In this document: piece after piece, positions 1 to 9,056 of the stretch | How positions within the stretch are numbered: position 1 is the first letter of the stretch | Layout: every line of letters starts with the position of its first letter | Notes under the pieces: generated by a model | What the model was told of the DNA's origin: nothing | The model's input: the letters and a program-made list of their open reading frames with translations, nothing else | Database searches by the model: none | Program-made: the position numbers and the translations under genes | NCBI GenBank assembly: GCA_018262715.1 | Contig: JADFDS010000006.1 | Span: 1-64,000 of the forward strand | Source of the DNA: Bacteroidota bacterium | GTDB lineage: Bacteria; Bacteroidota; Bacteroidia; Bacteroidales; VadinHA17 | Length of the DNA stretch: 64,000 bases | Reading direction: 5' to 3'

Positions 1-3000
1 TGATTTCCGACGAAGCCAGGGGATTTAATCACGACGTAATTTTCACACTTACCTACTGGTCGCCCGTCATAGAACCGGCCCGTGATCCGCGCTGGGGAAG
101 GACTGCCGAGACTTTCGGCGAAGATCCTTTTCTCGTTTCTCAGATCGGGAAGGGATTTATTCAGGGTTTAATGGGCGACGACCCAACCTACCTGAAAGCT
201 GTCCCCTGCGGAAAACACTATTTTGCAAACAACACAGAGTTTAACCGCCACACCGGAAGCGCAGACATGGACGACCGCGATATGCGCGAATTTTATCTTC
301 TGCCCTACAGAACCCTCATAAAGGAAGACAAACTTCCTGCAATCATGACTGCATACAGCGCTGTAAACGGCGTGCCCGTTTCGGCAAGCAAATACCTTGT
401 TGATACGATCGCCCGGAAAACCTATGGAATGGATGGTTATGTAACCGGCGACTGCGGAGCGATTGATGACATGGTAAGGGGTCATAACTATGCGGAAAAC
501 CATACCGTGGCAGCAGCGATGGGTATCAAATCAGGCGTTGACACCGATTGCGGCGGTGTTTACCAGGCCAATGCCCTTGATGCTGTTAAACAGGGATTAC
601 TTACCGAAGCTGATATTGACAAGGCGCTTTTGAACATTTTCACCGTCAGAATGAGGATGGGAGAATTTGATCCCCGTGAGATTGTTCCCTATGCCGGAAT
701 TAAACCGGGAATAATCAACGATCCTTCTCATGATGACCTCGCACTTGAGGTTGCAACCAAAACACCTGTCCTGTTGAAGAACAGTACAATCCCAGCAACA
801 GGGGAAAAAGCTTTGCCGATTGATCTGAAGCTGGTTAAAAAGATTGCTGTCCTGGGGCCACAGGCCGACAAGGTTGAGCTGGGCGATTATTCGGGAGAGG
901 TTGAACCTCATCTGAGTATTTCGCCGCTGGAGGGGATTCAGAACTACATCAAGGAGCATAACCTGAATACCGAAATAGTTTCTGTGATCAGCGGAAACAC
1001 CGACAGAAACACCGACTTTCTTACAGTCAACCGTTTTTCGACTGTCAGGAATGGTAAGGTAGTGGAAGAGTACGATGCAGCAAATTATGCCTCTTCAGCC
1101 CCGGGCCTTATTGTAGCGTCAAGATATGGCCGGACTGTAATAAGTGGCATAAAGGACGGCGACTGGACTGCCTATGACAATATAGATATCACAAATGTCG
1201 ATTCATTAAGGTTCAACCTTAGTTCATCGGCTGATGGTGGCGTACTTGAGGTAAGGGTTGGCTCTGCTGCCGGAAATGTCCTGGCATCGGAAAGATTCAG
1301 CAGCCCTTCGGACGCGGGAGGATTTCCCGGATGGGCACGTCCCCGGACGGTATCTGTGAAAATCAACACCCTGGGTATCACCGGCCCGCAGACACTTGTA
1401 CTTGTGTACCGTGAAGCAGAGAAGGAGATTGATGCGGCAACACTGGCCCTGGCTGCAGATTGTGATGTAGCACTGGTTTTCGTGGGCACCGACCAGTCCA
1501 CCGGCAGAGAGGAATCGGACCGTTTTGCATTAACCCTGCCCGGCAATCAGAATGAACTTATAAAAGCTGTAGCTGCCATAAATCCCAATACAATTGTAGT
1601 GATGCAAACAATGGGAATGGTAGAGGTGGAACAGTTTAGAAATCTGGCAGACATCACCGGCATCATATGGACAGGTTACAACGGTCAGGCACAGGGAACA
1701 GCGATGGCGAAAATACTGTTCGGCGATGTAAATCCGGGTGGAAAGCTGAATGTGACCTGGCATAAGTCACTGAAAGATCTCCCTGATTTTAATAATTACA
1801 ATCTGCGCGGTGACGGCACCAATGGACGCACTTACATGTATTTCAACAAAGATATTTCTTACGAGTTCGGATACGGTCTGTCATACACCACATTTGCATA
1901 CAGCAATTTTGCCATCAGTAAAACCAGCATTACACCTAACGATAAGATTACTGTCAGTGTTGATGTTCAGAATACCGGAACCGTTGACGGAGATGAAGTG
2001 GTACAGGTTTATGTGAAAACACCGGACAGCCCCGCATCCCTTGAAAGACCGATAAAGCGGCTGAAGGGATTTAAAAGGGTGACGATCCCCAGGGGGCAGA
2101 TAAAGCGAGTATCAATCGATATCAACTGTGAAGATCTCTGGTTCTGGGACACCGAAAATGGGAAAATTACATTCGATCCGGGCAGGTACGTGTTCGGGAT
2201 AGGTGCATCCTCACGGGACATCAAAGGAGAAGTGGAGGCCAGGATGAGCGGAAGCTACAAGCCTGTATTGACTACGGTTGTGGCTGAGAGTGACAGGGTG
2301 GTGTTAAAGCCCGGAGATGCAGTGCAGACAAGTGTTACAGCAAGTATGTCCGACGACAGTTTCTATGACATCACAAAAGCTGAGGTTAAGTATAAAAGCA
2401 ATAATCCCGGTGTAGCCGGTGTCGATGAAAAGGGCAGGGTAACAGCAACAGGCGTAGGTGTGGCATCCATTTTTGCTTATGTTACAATTGACGGGACAAC
2501 CGTTTCAAACAGCTACCCGGTTAAGGTTATGCCAGACCTGAATCCCAAATCAGTAACAGTTAACGGGAAAAAAATCCCGGGATTCGATAAAGACGTAAAG
2601 GCATACAGCTACCTGCTGAAAAGCAATTCGAAAATACCGGTAGTAAAAGCTGAAGCCCTGGGGAGCGGAGTGTTGATTGAGATTGAACAGTCGAGGGCAA
2701 TACCCGGAACCGCCACAGTGCAATTGATTGACAAAATTACCCTTGAAAAGAATGTATACTACCTGAATTTTGATTCGGAATCAGTAAGCGACGAATTCAA
2801 CGGCGGCGCTGTTGACTCCCGGTGGGAGTGGGTTCGCGAAAACAAGTCAACCCGAAGTTTTTCCGTAAAACCAGGTTCGCTGACAATCACAGGTGAAAAG
2901 GGAGGTGTTCTGGAGGCTACGAACAATGCACGAAATTTACTGCTGCAAAGCGCCAACAACGACTGGACAATTGAAACCCGTCTGGTTTGTTCCAGGTCTC

Positions 3001-3452
3001 CGTCGCAACCTGAAAATGCAGGGATCCTTGCTTACCAGGACGACGATAATTTTGTGAAGCTGATGTTCAGGGCTGTGGTAAAGACAACCAGGGCCAGGGG
3101 AGTTCAACCCGGCACAATCGACCTTGTCATGGAAGAAAACGGGATTGCAAAATCGCTTGCCACATTCAACCTACAAAATGAAATCATTGGCGACAATGCC
3201 CTGAATCTTAAACTGGAGAAGAAAGGAAGCATCTACACGGCTTACTATTCACTTGACGGAGTTAAGTACGAGTTGCTCGGAACAGCAAATCTGCTGCTGA
3301 AAGACATCAGGGCAGGCCTGATTGTATGCGATGGGACAGTGGCTCAGTATATGAAAAGTACGTTCTGGTTTGATTCTGATGCAACAAAACCAGGCACGCC
3401 CTTCGATGTTTCTTTCGACTATTTCCGCATAAAGAACAGCGGGCTGAAATAA
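1..3452 (+). CDS. Glycoside hydrolase family 3 protein, multidomain (5' end outside window)
   Basis: The reading frame is already open at base 3, so the N-terminus, including any signal peptide, lies outside the window. Seen: the GH3 signature RDPRWGRT..ETFGEDP near base 93, a KHYFANN motif, and VTGDCGAI, whose Asp (bases 450-452) is at the usual nucleophile position. A CBM6/PA14-like insert follows (about 1090-1410), then the GH3 C-terminal domain with GREESDRFALTLPG, a fibronectin-III-like domain (about 1900-2230), a BIG2-like domain (about 2280-2530) and a C-terminal concanavalin-like/DUF1349-type sandwich (about 2780-3440). Family knowledge suggests an exo-acting beta-xylosidase or beta-glucosidase; the two esterases downstream favour xylan-type substrates (inference). 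No T9SS C-terminal sorting domain was recognised. At over 1,140 residues it is long for GH3 because of the appended binding domains. Confidence 0.9.
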   Translation, partial: ISDEARGFNHDVIFTLTYWSPVIEPARDPRWGRTAETFGEDPFLVSQIGKGFIQGLMGDDPTYLKAVPCGKHYFANNTEFNRHTGSADMDDRDMREFYLLPYRTLIKEDKLPAIMTAYSAVNGVPVSASKYLVDTIARKTYGMDGYVTGDCGAIDDMVRGHNYAENHTVAAAMGIKSGVDTDCGGVYQANALDAVKQGLLTEADIDKALLNIFTVRMRMGEFDPREIVPYAGIKPGIINDPSHDDLALEVATKTPVLLKNSTIPATGEKALPIDLKLVKKIAVLGPQADKVELGDYSGEVEPHLSISPLEGIQNYIKEHNLNTEIVSVISGNTDRNTDFLTVNRFSTVRNGKVVEEYDAANYASSAPGLIVASRYGRTVISGIKDGDWTAYDNIDITNVDSLRFNLSSSADGGVLEVRVGSAAGNVLASERFSSPSDAGGFPGWARPRTVSVKINTLGITGPQTLVLVYREAEKEIDAATLALAADCDVALVFVGTDQSTGREESDRFALTLPGNQNELIKAVAAINPNTIVVMQTMGMVEVEQFRNLADITGIIWTGYNGQAQGTAMAKILFGDVNPGGKLNVTWHKSLKDLPDFNNYNLRGDGTNGRTYMYFNKDISYEFGYGLSYTTFAYSNFAISKTSITPNDKITVSVDVQNTGTVDGDEVVQVYVKTPDSPASLERPIKRLKGFKRVTIPRGQIKRVSIDINCEDLWFWDTENGKITFDPGRYVFGIGASSRDIKGEVEARMSGSYKPVLTTVVAESDRVVLKPGDAVQTSVTASMSDDSFYDITKAEVKYKSNNPGVAGVDEKGRVTATGVGVASIFAYVTIDGTTVSNSYPVKVMPDLNPKSVTVNGKKIPGFDKDVKAYSYLLKSNSKIPVVKAEALGSGVLIEIEQSRAIPGTATVQLIDKITLEKNVYYLNFDSESVSDEFNGGAVDSRWEWVRENKSTRSFSVKPGSLTITGEKGGVLEATNNARNLLLQSANNDWTIETRLVCSRSPSQPENAGILAYQDDDNFVKLMFRAVVKTTRARGVQPGTIDLVMEENGIAKSLATFNLQNEIIGDNALNLKLEKKGSIYTAYYSLDGVKYELLGTANLLLKDIRAGLIVCDGTVAQYMKSTFWFDSDATKPGTPFDVSFDYFRIKNSGLK

Positions 3453-3480
3453 TAACAGGATAATATTTAAAAATTCAGAT

Positions 3481-4677
3481 ATGAAGAATCTTTTATTAGT
3501 GGTGCTGCTCATCTCGATTGGAACGGGTGGGATTGCACAGGAAACTGTTTTTCCCGAGGGGACCAAACCGGCATCAACCAACATCCCTGGCGCCGACTAT
3601 CCCCGGATCGACTCTCTGAGCAGAGTGTATTTCCGGTTTCGTGCCCCTGAGGCGACAAGTGTTTCGGTAAGTCTTGGCAATGTTGCTCTTACAAAAGGGG
3701 AGGACGGTTTCTGGACAGGTATAGCCAAGCCTCAGGACCCCGGCTTTCATTATTACTCGCTTAAAATAAATGGAGTTGAAGTAGCCGATCCGTTAAGTGA
3801 GACCTTTTATGGTGCAAGCAAGGTCATGAGCGGCATTGAAATCCCGGAGAGAGGTGTCGATTTCTACGATGTCAAAAATGTTCCCCATGGTGAGGTTCGT
3901 TCATTCTGGTATTGGTCAAAGACGTTCGGCGAAACCCGCCATGCCTATATCTATACGCCACCCGGTTATGACAGGGATAAAAAGAAGCGTTATCCGGTGC
4001 TCTATCTGCAGCACGGGATGGGTGAAGACAGGCGCGCATGGCCAAACCAGGGTCGCACAAATTTTATTCTCGACAACCTGATTGCGGAAGGCAAGGCAAA
4101 ACCCATGATTGTGGTGATGGAAGATGGCGGAATTGCAAGGGGTTTTGGTACACCCATACGCGATAAATCGGGCAAGATTCTGCCCCGGCCGGAAGGTCAG
4201 GGTCCCGGCCGTCGTGGCGGTCAGGGACAGGGCCCTAACTTCTGGGACGAATTTACCGAGACCATTATTACGGACATTATTCCTGCCATCGATGAACATT
4301 TCAGGACAATACCCAACCGTGAAAACCGTGCTATAGCAGGTCTTTCACTCGGCGGTACGCAAACTTACCAGATTTCGCAGGCCAATCTTGACAAGTTCGC
4401 CAATATTGGTATTTTAAGTGCCCCGTTCGGATTCCCGGGCGTTGAAACCGGATATAACGGATTATTGGCAAAGCCGGATGAATTCAACAAACAGGTGAAA
4501 GTATTCTTCATCAGCATGGGTTCAAAAGAAGGTCCGAATACAGGACGCACGATCCACGAGACTCTTGACAAAGCAGGGATACACAATGTTTATTTCGAAG
4601 CGCCTGGTACTGCTCACGAATTTCAGACATGGCGTAAAAGCCTGTATCATTTTGCCCAGCTTTTGTTTCAGAATTAA
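3481..4677 (+). CDS. Secreted esterase, CE1/Esterase_D type with N-terminal CBM48-like domain
   Basis: 398 residues with a cleavable signal peptide (about 1-19). Residues 45-110 form an early-set/CBM48-like beta sandwich, followed by an alpha/beta hydrolase domain from about 140. The nucleophile elbow AGLSLGG places the catalytic Ser at 289, and His379 in TAHEFQTW is the likely catalytic His. Related proteins are feruloyl or acetyl-xylan esterases, so it probably removes ester groups from hemicellulose in the periplasm or outside the cell; the substrate is inferred. A Gly/Arg/Gln-rich loop at residues 237-252 interrupts the fold and is unusual. The gene starts 28 bp after the GH3 gene and is followed after 20 bp by a paralogue, suggesting one transcription unit. 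Confidence 0.85.
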   Translation: MKNLLLVVLLISIGTGGIAQETVFPEGTKPASTNIPGADYPRIDSLSRVYFRFRAPEATSVSVSLGNVALTKGEDGFWTGIAKPQDPGFHYYSLKINGVEVADPLSETFYGASKVMSGIEIPERGVDFYDVKNVPHGEVRSFWYWSKTFGETRHAYIYTPPGYDRDKKKRYPVLYLQHGMGEDRRAWPNQGRTNFILDNLIAEGKAKPMIVVMEDGGIARGFGTPIRDKSGKILPRPEGQGPGRRGGQGQGPNFWDEFTETIITDIIPAIDEHFRTIPNRENRAIAGLSLGGTQTYQISQANLDKFANIGILSAPFGFPGVETGYNGLLAKPDEFNKQVKVFFISMGSKEGPNTGRTIHETLDKAGIHNVYFEAPGTAHEFQTWRKSLYHFAQLLFQN

Positions 4678-4697
4678 TAACCGATAATTTGCTGCAT

Positions 4698-5882
4698 ATG
4701 AAATATTTGATATCGATCGTCGGGATTGCTCTGTTAATGCCGCTCGGTCTAAGGGCACAGCAGTCTAACGTGAACCTCGATTACAATCCGCAGAAGGACA
4801 CAGAAGGCCTTATTCCGTTCAGCGCGTCTGTAAATTCTCCCGAGGTACGCGACGACAATACGGTTACATTCCGGTTGAAAGCTCCCAATGCACAGAAGGT
4901 TGTCCTGCCGGTGGAGGCAATTCACACAGCCAATAACCTTGGCAGAGAGCCTATTCCTTTTACAAAAGGTGATGATGGTGTATGGACACTTACAATCGGG
5001 CCGCTCAAACCGGATATGTATGCTTATCATTTCAATGTCGATGGCGTTCAAATCCCCGATCCCAACAATACTTATGCTGCCTTTACAGCCATGCCGCCTT
5101 ACAGTGAGCTGATTGTGCACGGCGATGGGCCGGCGTATTACGACGCCCGGAATGTTCCTCACGGAACAGTGACGCGTCATGTCTATCATTCGGGAGTAAC
5201 TGGCGGTGAGCGCGAACTCTACGTTTACACTCCTCCCGGTTATAACCCGAAGAAAAAATACCCGGTTTTGTATTTGCTGGGCGGAAGCGGAGAACTTCCT
5301 TCCAACTGGGTGTTTGACGGACGGGCGAATTTTATTCTTGACAATCTTCTGGCCGAAGGGAAAGCTGTGCCAATGATTATTGCAATCCCCAACAACCAGG
5401 TAATTCACCGGAATCATCCCAAACATACCGAACTGACTTTCGATATTTTCGAAAAGGAGCTCCGGAATCATGTAATCCCGCTGGTTGATGAAGCCTACAG
5501 CACAATTAGGTCGCCGAAAGGCAGGGCCATTTCAGGTTTATCGATGGGAGGCCGTCACAGCATGTTTATCGGGTTTCGTTCGCTCGACCTGTTTGCCAGT
5601 TTCGGTATCCTCAGCGCAGGGGATACAAATGCGGAAACGTCGCTGGAACAGTTCTTAAATGATCCGAAAGTAAATGAAAAGATTGAGTACCTTTTTGTTG
5701 GTCAGGGAACCGAGGAAGCAAAAGGTTTTATGGGGCAAAGGTGCCTGGTCTTGCATGAAGCCCTTTTAAACCATGGCATCAAGCATCAGTATTATGTTGG
5801 CGGCCATGGAGGTCATGATTGGTCGACCTGGCGGCACCTGCTTTATTATGAGTTCCTGCCCAACCTTTGGAAGGGCAGGTAA
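4698..5882 (+). CDS. Secreted esterase, CE1/Esterase_D type (paralogue of the preceding gene)
   Basis: 394 residues from the ATG at 4698, which gives a clean signal peptide; a TTG three codons upstream is possible but less likely. The layout matches the preceding gene: signal peptide, CBM48-like domain (about 50-125) and alpha/beta hydrolase domain with ISGLSMGG (Ser282) and a C-terminal GGHGGHDWSTW segment carrying the likely catalytic His. It lacks the Gly-rich loop of its neighbour. Probable role: de-esterification of plant polysaccharide next to the GH3 enzyme. The pair looks like an old tandem duplication, since the motif order is kept but identity by eye is moderate. Confidence 0.85.
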   Translation: MKYLISIVGIALLMPLGLRAQQSNVNLDYNPQKDTEGLIPFSASVNSPEVRDDNTVTFRLKAPNAQKVVLPVEAIHTANNLGREPIPFTKGDDGVWTLTIGPLKPDMYAYHFNVDGVQIPDPNNTYAAFTAMPPYSELIVHGDGPAYYDARNVPHGTVTRHVYHSGVTGGERELYVYTPPGYNPKKKYPVLYLLGGSGELPSNWVFDGRANFILDNLLAEGKAVPMIIAIPNNQVIHRNHPKHTELTFDIFEKELRNHVIPLVDEAYSTIRSPKGRAISGLSMGGRHSMFIGFRSLDLFASFGILSAGDTNAETSLEQFLNDPKVNEKIEYLFVGQGTEEAKGFMGQRCLVLHEALLNHGIKHQYYVGGHGGHDWSTWRHLLYYEFLPNLWKGR

Positions 5883-5914
5883 CTCAAATAATCTTGAAAC
5901 TAAGGAAAAGAGAA

Positions 5915-6448
5915 TTATTTCTTGTCGTAAGCCAGTGTCACGGTTGATTCTCCCATCTGGCTTGACATGGTTGATTTCACAGTGAGAGTCTTTCCATCCT
6001 CAGACATGCTCCATATTTCTGAGATTTTGATCTCCATTGTGTCACCGTTCATGTCAAAGAGGATTGTTTTGGCGAATTTGAGTTCCTTTTTGTCATCCGA
6101 CCAGGTTGTGATGGTTTTAATGGAAGAGTCCATCATACCCGTGTTGACTGATTCCTTGCCGTCAAGAGTATATTTTTCAGTCGTCTTCATATCCCCGCCG
6201 TCAAACGAAGGCCGGACAAGGTCCATGGAGATTAGGCCTTCCTGCTGATCAACGGTCATTGATGTTGCAGACATCATTGGTCCGTCACCAAGAATACTCT
6301 TTGATTCATTGAATGCCCATGAACCTGAAAAATTCGGTTGGGCAAATAAACTCCCCGGTACAAGACCTAAGGATACAAATGCAAATAAAAGAGGCAACGA
6401 AATGTTAAAGAATCGTTTGCCGGAAGTAGAAATCTTTTGATTATTCAT
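5915..6448 (-). CDS. Secreted hypothetical protein (lipocalin-like)
   Basis: 177 residues with an N-terminal signal sequence (hydrophobic core about 14-35, cleavage likely after LFAQ). The mature part begins with FSGSWAFNESKS, a pattern seen in small secreted beta-barrel or lipocalin-like proteins of Bacteroidota, and continues as alternating beta-strand-type sequence rich in Thr, Met and Asp. No catalytic motif was seen. It is convergent with the esterase operon (33 bp between stop codons) and transcribed away from the sulfur cluster. Function unknown. Confidence 0.7.
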   Translation of the reverse strand: MNNQKISTSGKRFFNISLPLLFAFVSLGLVPGSLFAQPNFSGSWAFNESKSILGDGPMMSATSMTVDQQEGLISMDLVRPSFDGGDMKTTEKYTLDGKESVNTGMMDSSIKTITTWSDDKKELKFAKTILFDMNGDTMEIKISEIWSMSEDGKTLTVKSTMSSQMGESTVTLAYDKK

Positions 6449-6624
6449 AATGATTTTTATTAAAGATTATTAGAAATATGATACTGGTATTTGAACAATT
6501 TGTTGATCCTAAAAATACATAAATATTTTACTTGTGGTTTTCATGTTGCATTTAAAAAAAACAACACTTAAGGCAGATATCGCACATTCTGTCGGGTTTC
6601 CTGCAATCCTTCCGGCAATAAACT

Positions 6625-6632
6625 TATTTTTG
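6625..6632 (+). promoter_or_regulatory. Candidate Bacteroidota -7 promoter element for the YeeE/YedE gene
   Basis: TATTTTTG matches the phylum's TAnnTTTG -7 consensus and lies 30 bp before the ATG at 6663, leaving a leader of about 24 nt. No convincing -33 TTG was seen. Confidence 0.45.
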
Positions 6633-6662
6633 CTGTACCTTGTTTATTCATAAACCGGAACT

Positions 6663-7172
6663 ATGAAAAGGAAATATATGAATCCGTACCTGGCGGGAGT
6701 ACTGCTGGGACTTGTACTGCTGCTGGCTATGGTGGTCGCCGGAAGGGGACTGGGAGCGAGCGGCGGGATCAAATACTGCGTTGTCTCAATTGTCGGGGCA
6801 GTCAGCCCGGAACATGTAAGCCAGGCAGAATACTATTCAGGATATTTTGAGAACGGGAAGAAGCCACTGACCAACTGGCTGACAATCGAAATATTCGGCG
6901 TGCTTCTGGGCGGATTCATCTCAGGAGCCCTCTCCGGAAGACTGAAACTGAAAGTGGAGAAGTCTCCGCGGATTACAAACACACGAAGGCTTGTATTTGC
7001 CTTCCTCGGAGGCATGTTGTTCGTCTACGGAGGCCAGCTCGCACGGGGATGCACCAGCGGCGCCGCCCTTTCGGGGATGGCCGTTCTCTCCCTTGCCGGA
7101 TTCGTGACCATGATTGCGATATTCGGCTCGGCATTCGCATTCGCCTGGTTTTTCAGGAAGAACTGGATATGA
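6663..7172 (+). CDS. YeeE/YedE family membrane protein, first half-transporter
   Basis: 169 residues with about four hydrophobic segments (10-27, 74-92, 108-125, 136-163). The motifs GRGLGASGG near residue 28 and LARGCTSG with Cys130 are hallmarks of the YeeE/YedE (DUF395) family. E. coli YeeE (TsuA) takes up thiosulfate through conserved cysteines; here the fold is split over two genes, this one and the one at 7373. Role inferred: import of thiosulfate or another sulfur compound across the inner membrane. A 200 bp spacer filled with short tandem repeats separates it from its partner. Confidence 0.85.
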   Translation: MKRKYMNPYLAGVLLGLVLLLAMVVAGRGLGASGGIKYCVVSIVGAVSPEHVSQAEYYSGYFENGKKPLTNWLTIEIFGVLLGGFISGALSGRLKLKVEKSPRITNTRRLVFAFLGGMLFVYGGQLARGCTSGAALSGMAVLSLAGFVTMIAIFGSAFAFAWFFRKNWI

Positions 7173-7173
7173 A

Positions 7174-7264
7174 AGGTCTGAGGTCTGAAGGTCCCGGCAC
7201 ACTTCGGGTATCGGGATTTCGGTCCCGCCGGCGGCGGTTCCTCAATCTGAGATCTGAAGGTCTG
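7174..7264 (+). repeat. Degenerate 8-bp repeats (AGGTCTGA type), locus A1
   Basis: Starting 2 bp after the YeeE stop codon, the spacer reads AGGTCTG, AGGTCTGA, AGGTC and later GATCTGA, AGGTCTG. These are imperfect copies of the octamer that forms a clean array at 19991. Between them lies a GC-rich stretch (7190-7240) with no recognisable content. Confidence 0.6.
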
Positions 7265-7304
7265 GATAAAGATGGATTTAATACAACAACTCGCGCAACA
7301 TAAA

Positions 7305-7372
<68 letters not shown>

Positions 7373-7374
<2 letters not shown>

Positions 7375-7978
7375 GGCTCCCCTATCATCATTATATCAGT
7401 TTCCCGAATGGCTGAACATGCTGACAGCGTTAATTATAGGCATCGGATTCGGATTTGCCCTCGAACAGGGAGGATTCTCATCGAGCCGCAAGCTGGCCGG
7501 CATGTTCTACGGGTATGACACCACAGTGCTGAAGGTATTTTTCACTGCAGCAATAGTTGCCCTCATCGGTTCACAGTTCCTCGGGTACTTCGGGCTGCTG
7601 AATCTTAACCAGGTATATGTCAATGAGTTCTACGTCACTGCCTCAATAATTGGCGGAGTCATAATGGGCGGCGGCTTCATAATGGGCGGCTTCTGCCCGG
7701 GAACAGGGCTTTGCGCCATGTCAATCGGTAAAATTGACGCCATGGTCTACATACTCGGGGGTCTCACAGGAGCTTTCCTGTTCGCCGAGACCTACCCTAT
7801 GATTGAGAAGATGGCCACGGCCAATTACCGGGGGCCGGTGAAGATCAACGAAGCTCTCGGCATGTCAGCCGGCCTCTTTACCCTGATACTTGTGGCCGCT
7901 GCCGCGGCAATGTTCTGGTTTGCCGAAAAAGCCGAAAAGAAATTTGCCAGACCTGATATCACCAATGAAATAAAATGA
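7373..7978 (+). CDS. YeeE/YedE family membrane protein, second half-transporter
   Basis: 201 residues with about five transmembrane segments. GGGFIMGGFCPGTGLC (Cys108, Cys114) is the family signature, and GFALEQGGFSSSRKLAG near residue 26 matches the other half of full-length YeeE. With the gene at 6663 it should form one sulfur-compound importer (inference from family). The ATG is fixed by alignment of the first membrane helix and is preceded directly by a heptamer array. A rhodanese-like gene starts 7 bp downstream, so the sulfur genes form one operon. Confidence 0.87.
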
Positions 7979-7984
7979 CCTGCC

Positions 7985-8596
7985 ATGGAAACCAGGAAAC
8001 AATTAACAGTACTGCTTCTTCTCCTGAGCCTTATTCTGGCCCTGCTTCCGCTGACGGCAAACCGGTCGTTCAAGGGCCGGCCGGCCGCACTGCTGGAAGG
8101 GGTACTGCAGAGCGAAACGTCATTTTCAGCCGACCAGGTGGCCGGATTCATCGTGAATGAGGCAGGAGATGTTCAGCTCTTCGACCTCAGACCTTCCGTT
8201 GAGTACGGGCAGGCATTCATCCCCGGTGCAGTCAGCGTGCCGTATGCCGGCTTCATCCGGACAGATCCGGATACCTGGCTGCGCGACAGGAACAAAAAAA
8301 TGATCCTGTATTCATCGGATGATACGGAAGCGGCAGCAGCCATGACATATGCCAGGGGCCTGGGTTATGACAACACCTTTTTTCTCAGGGGAGGAATGGA
8401 AGAATGGATTAAAACAGTCTCTTCCACTGAGTTCACCGGCGAAAGGCTCACCGCCAGGGAGAATGCGCTGCTGGAGACACGGCGGAAGGCAGCCGGCATG
8501 TACAACGAGCTTCGCAGCCTCCCTGACAGTCTGAAAGCAAAATATCTTGAATCAAAGAAATTTTCAGCACGGAAACTTGACGGCGGTTGCCAGTAA
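7985..8596 (+). CDS. Membrane-anchored rhodanese-like protein lacking the catalytic Cys
   Basis: 203 residues: N-terminal membrane anchor or signal (about 8-25), a rhodanese-homology domain (about 45-150) with FDLRPSVEYGQAFIPGA, then a charged helical tail. The active-site loop reads YSSDDTEAA, so Ser110 stands where catalytic rhodaneses have Cys; sulfur transfer by the usual persulfide chemistry is therefore unlikely and a binding or regulatory role more plausible. It follows the YeeE pair by 7 bp and precedes another small rhodanese-like gene. Location inferred: periplasmic side of the inner membrane. Confidence 0.8.
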   Translation: METRKQLTVLLLLLSLILALLPLTANRSFKGRPAALLEGVLQSETSFSADQVAGFIVNEAGDVQLFDLRPSVEYGQAFIPGAVSVPYAGFIRTDPDTWLRDRNKKMILYSSDDTEAAAAMTYARGLGYDNTFFLRGGMEEWIKTVSSTEFTGERLTARENALLETRRKAAGMYNELRSLPDSLKAKYLESKKFSARKLDGGCQ

Positions 8597-8607
8597 TTAT
8601 TAGCATC

Positions 8608-9018
8608 ATGAAGACACTGAAAAAATACAGATATGTACTGGCTGCGGTTGTGGTGATTGCAGTGATGGTTTTGATCCGCGCTTTTAATCCCGGCTCCTTC
8701 AGGTATGATGCCGCAAAGTGGGCGGAGCCGTCGGTCACAGGCAGGAATATAGTCACTCCTGAAAACCTTCCGGAAATCGGTGACAACATTCTTTTTGTTA
8801 TGCTTGACACTGAATGCCAGGCACCTGACATACCCGGTGCGGACAAACTTTCAGTTGATCCCGCTGACCTGCTTTCAGGTGAGATCATTCGTAAGATCAG
8901 AAAGAGCAAGGGCCCTGTAGTTCTTTGCTCAGAAGACGTTTCAATATCTTCACGTGTCTGGATGGCGCTAAGTGAAATGGGAATCAGGAAGCTCCACATA
9001 TTAAAAAATCCGGTCTGA
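8608..9018 (+). CDS. Small membrane-anchored rhodanese-like protein
   Basis: 136 residues from the ATG at 8608. One N-terminal membrane helix (about 9-24) is followed by a compact domain with DLLSGEIIRKIRKSKGPVVLCSEDVSISS. Cys107 sits at the end of a beta strand, as in a rhodanese active loop, although the rest of the domain is degenerate and short. Its place directly after the other rhodanese-like gene supports a role in handling sulfur delivered by YeeE (inference). The Cys-bearing loop may supply what the upstream protein lacks. Confidence 0.6.
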   Translation: MKTLKKYRYVLAAVVVIAVMVLIRAFNPGSFRYDAAKWAEPSVTGRNIVTPENLPEIGDNILFVMLDTECQAPDIPGADKLSVDPADLLSGEIIRKIRKSKGPVVLCSEDVSISSRVWMALSEMGIRKLHILKNPV

Positions 9019-9033
9019 TTACCTGGCCGGATT
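9007..9033. terminator. Possible weak bidirectional terminator
   Basis: A 7-bp inverted repeat (AATCCGG/CCGGATT, 13-nt loop) overlaps the 3' end of the small rhodanese-like gene and lies between two convergent genes. A-rich and T-rich flanks are short. Confidence 0.3.
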
Positions 9034-9056
9034 AGTATTTCTGAAGTTCGGAGGAA

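Noticed and set aside
4749..5471. 240-codon open frame antisense to the second esterase gene
   Set aside because: No family pattern, rich in Cys/His/Arg as usual for shadow frames; the sense gene is well supported.
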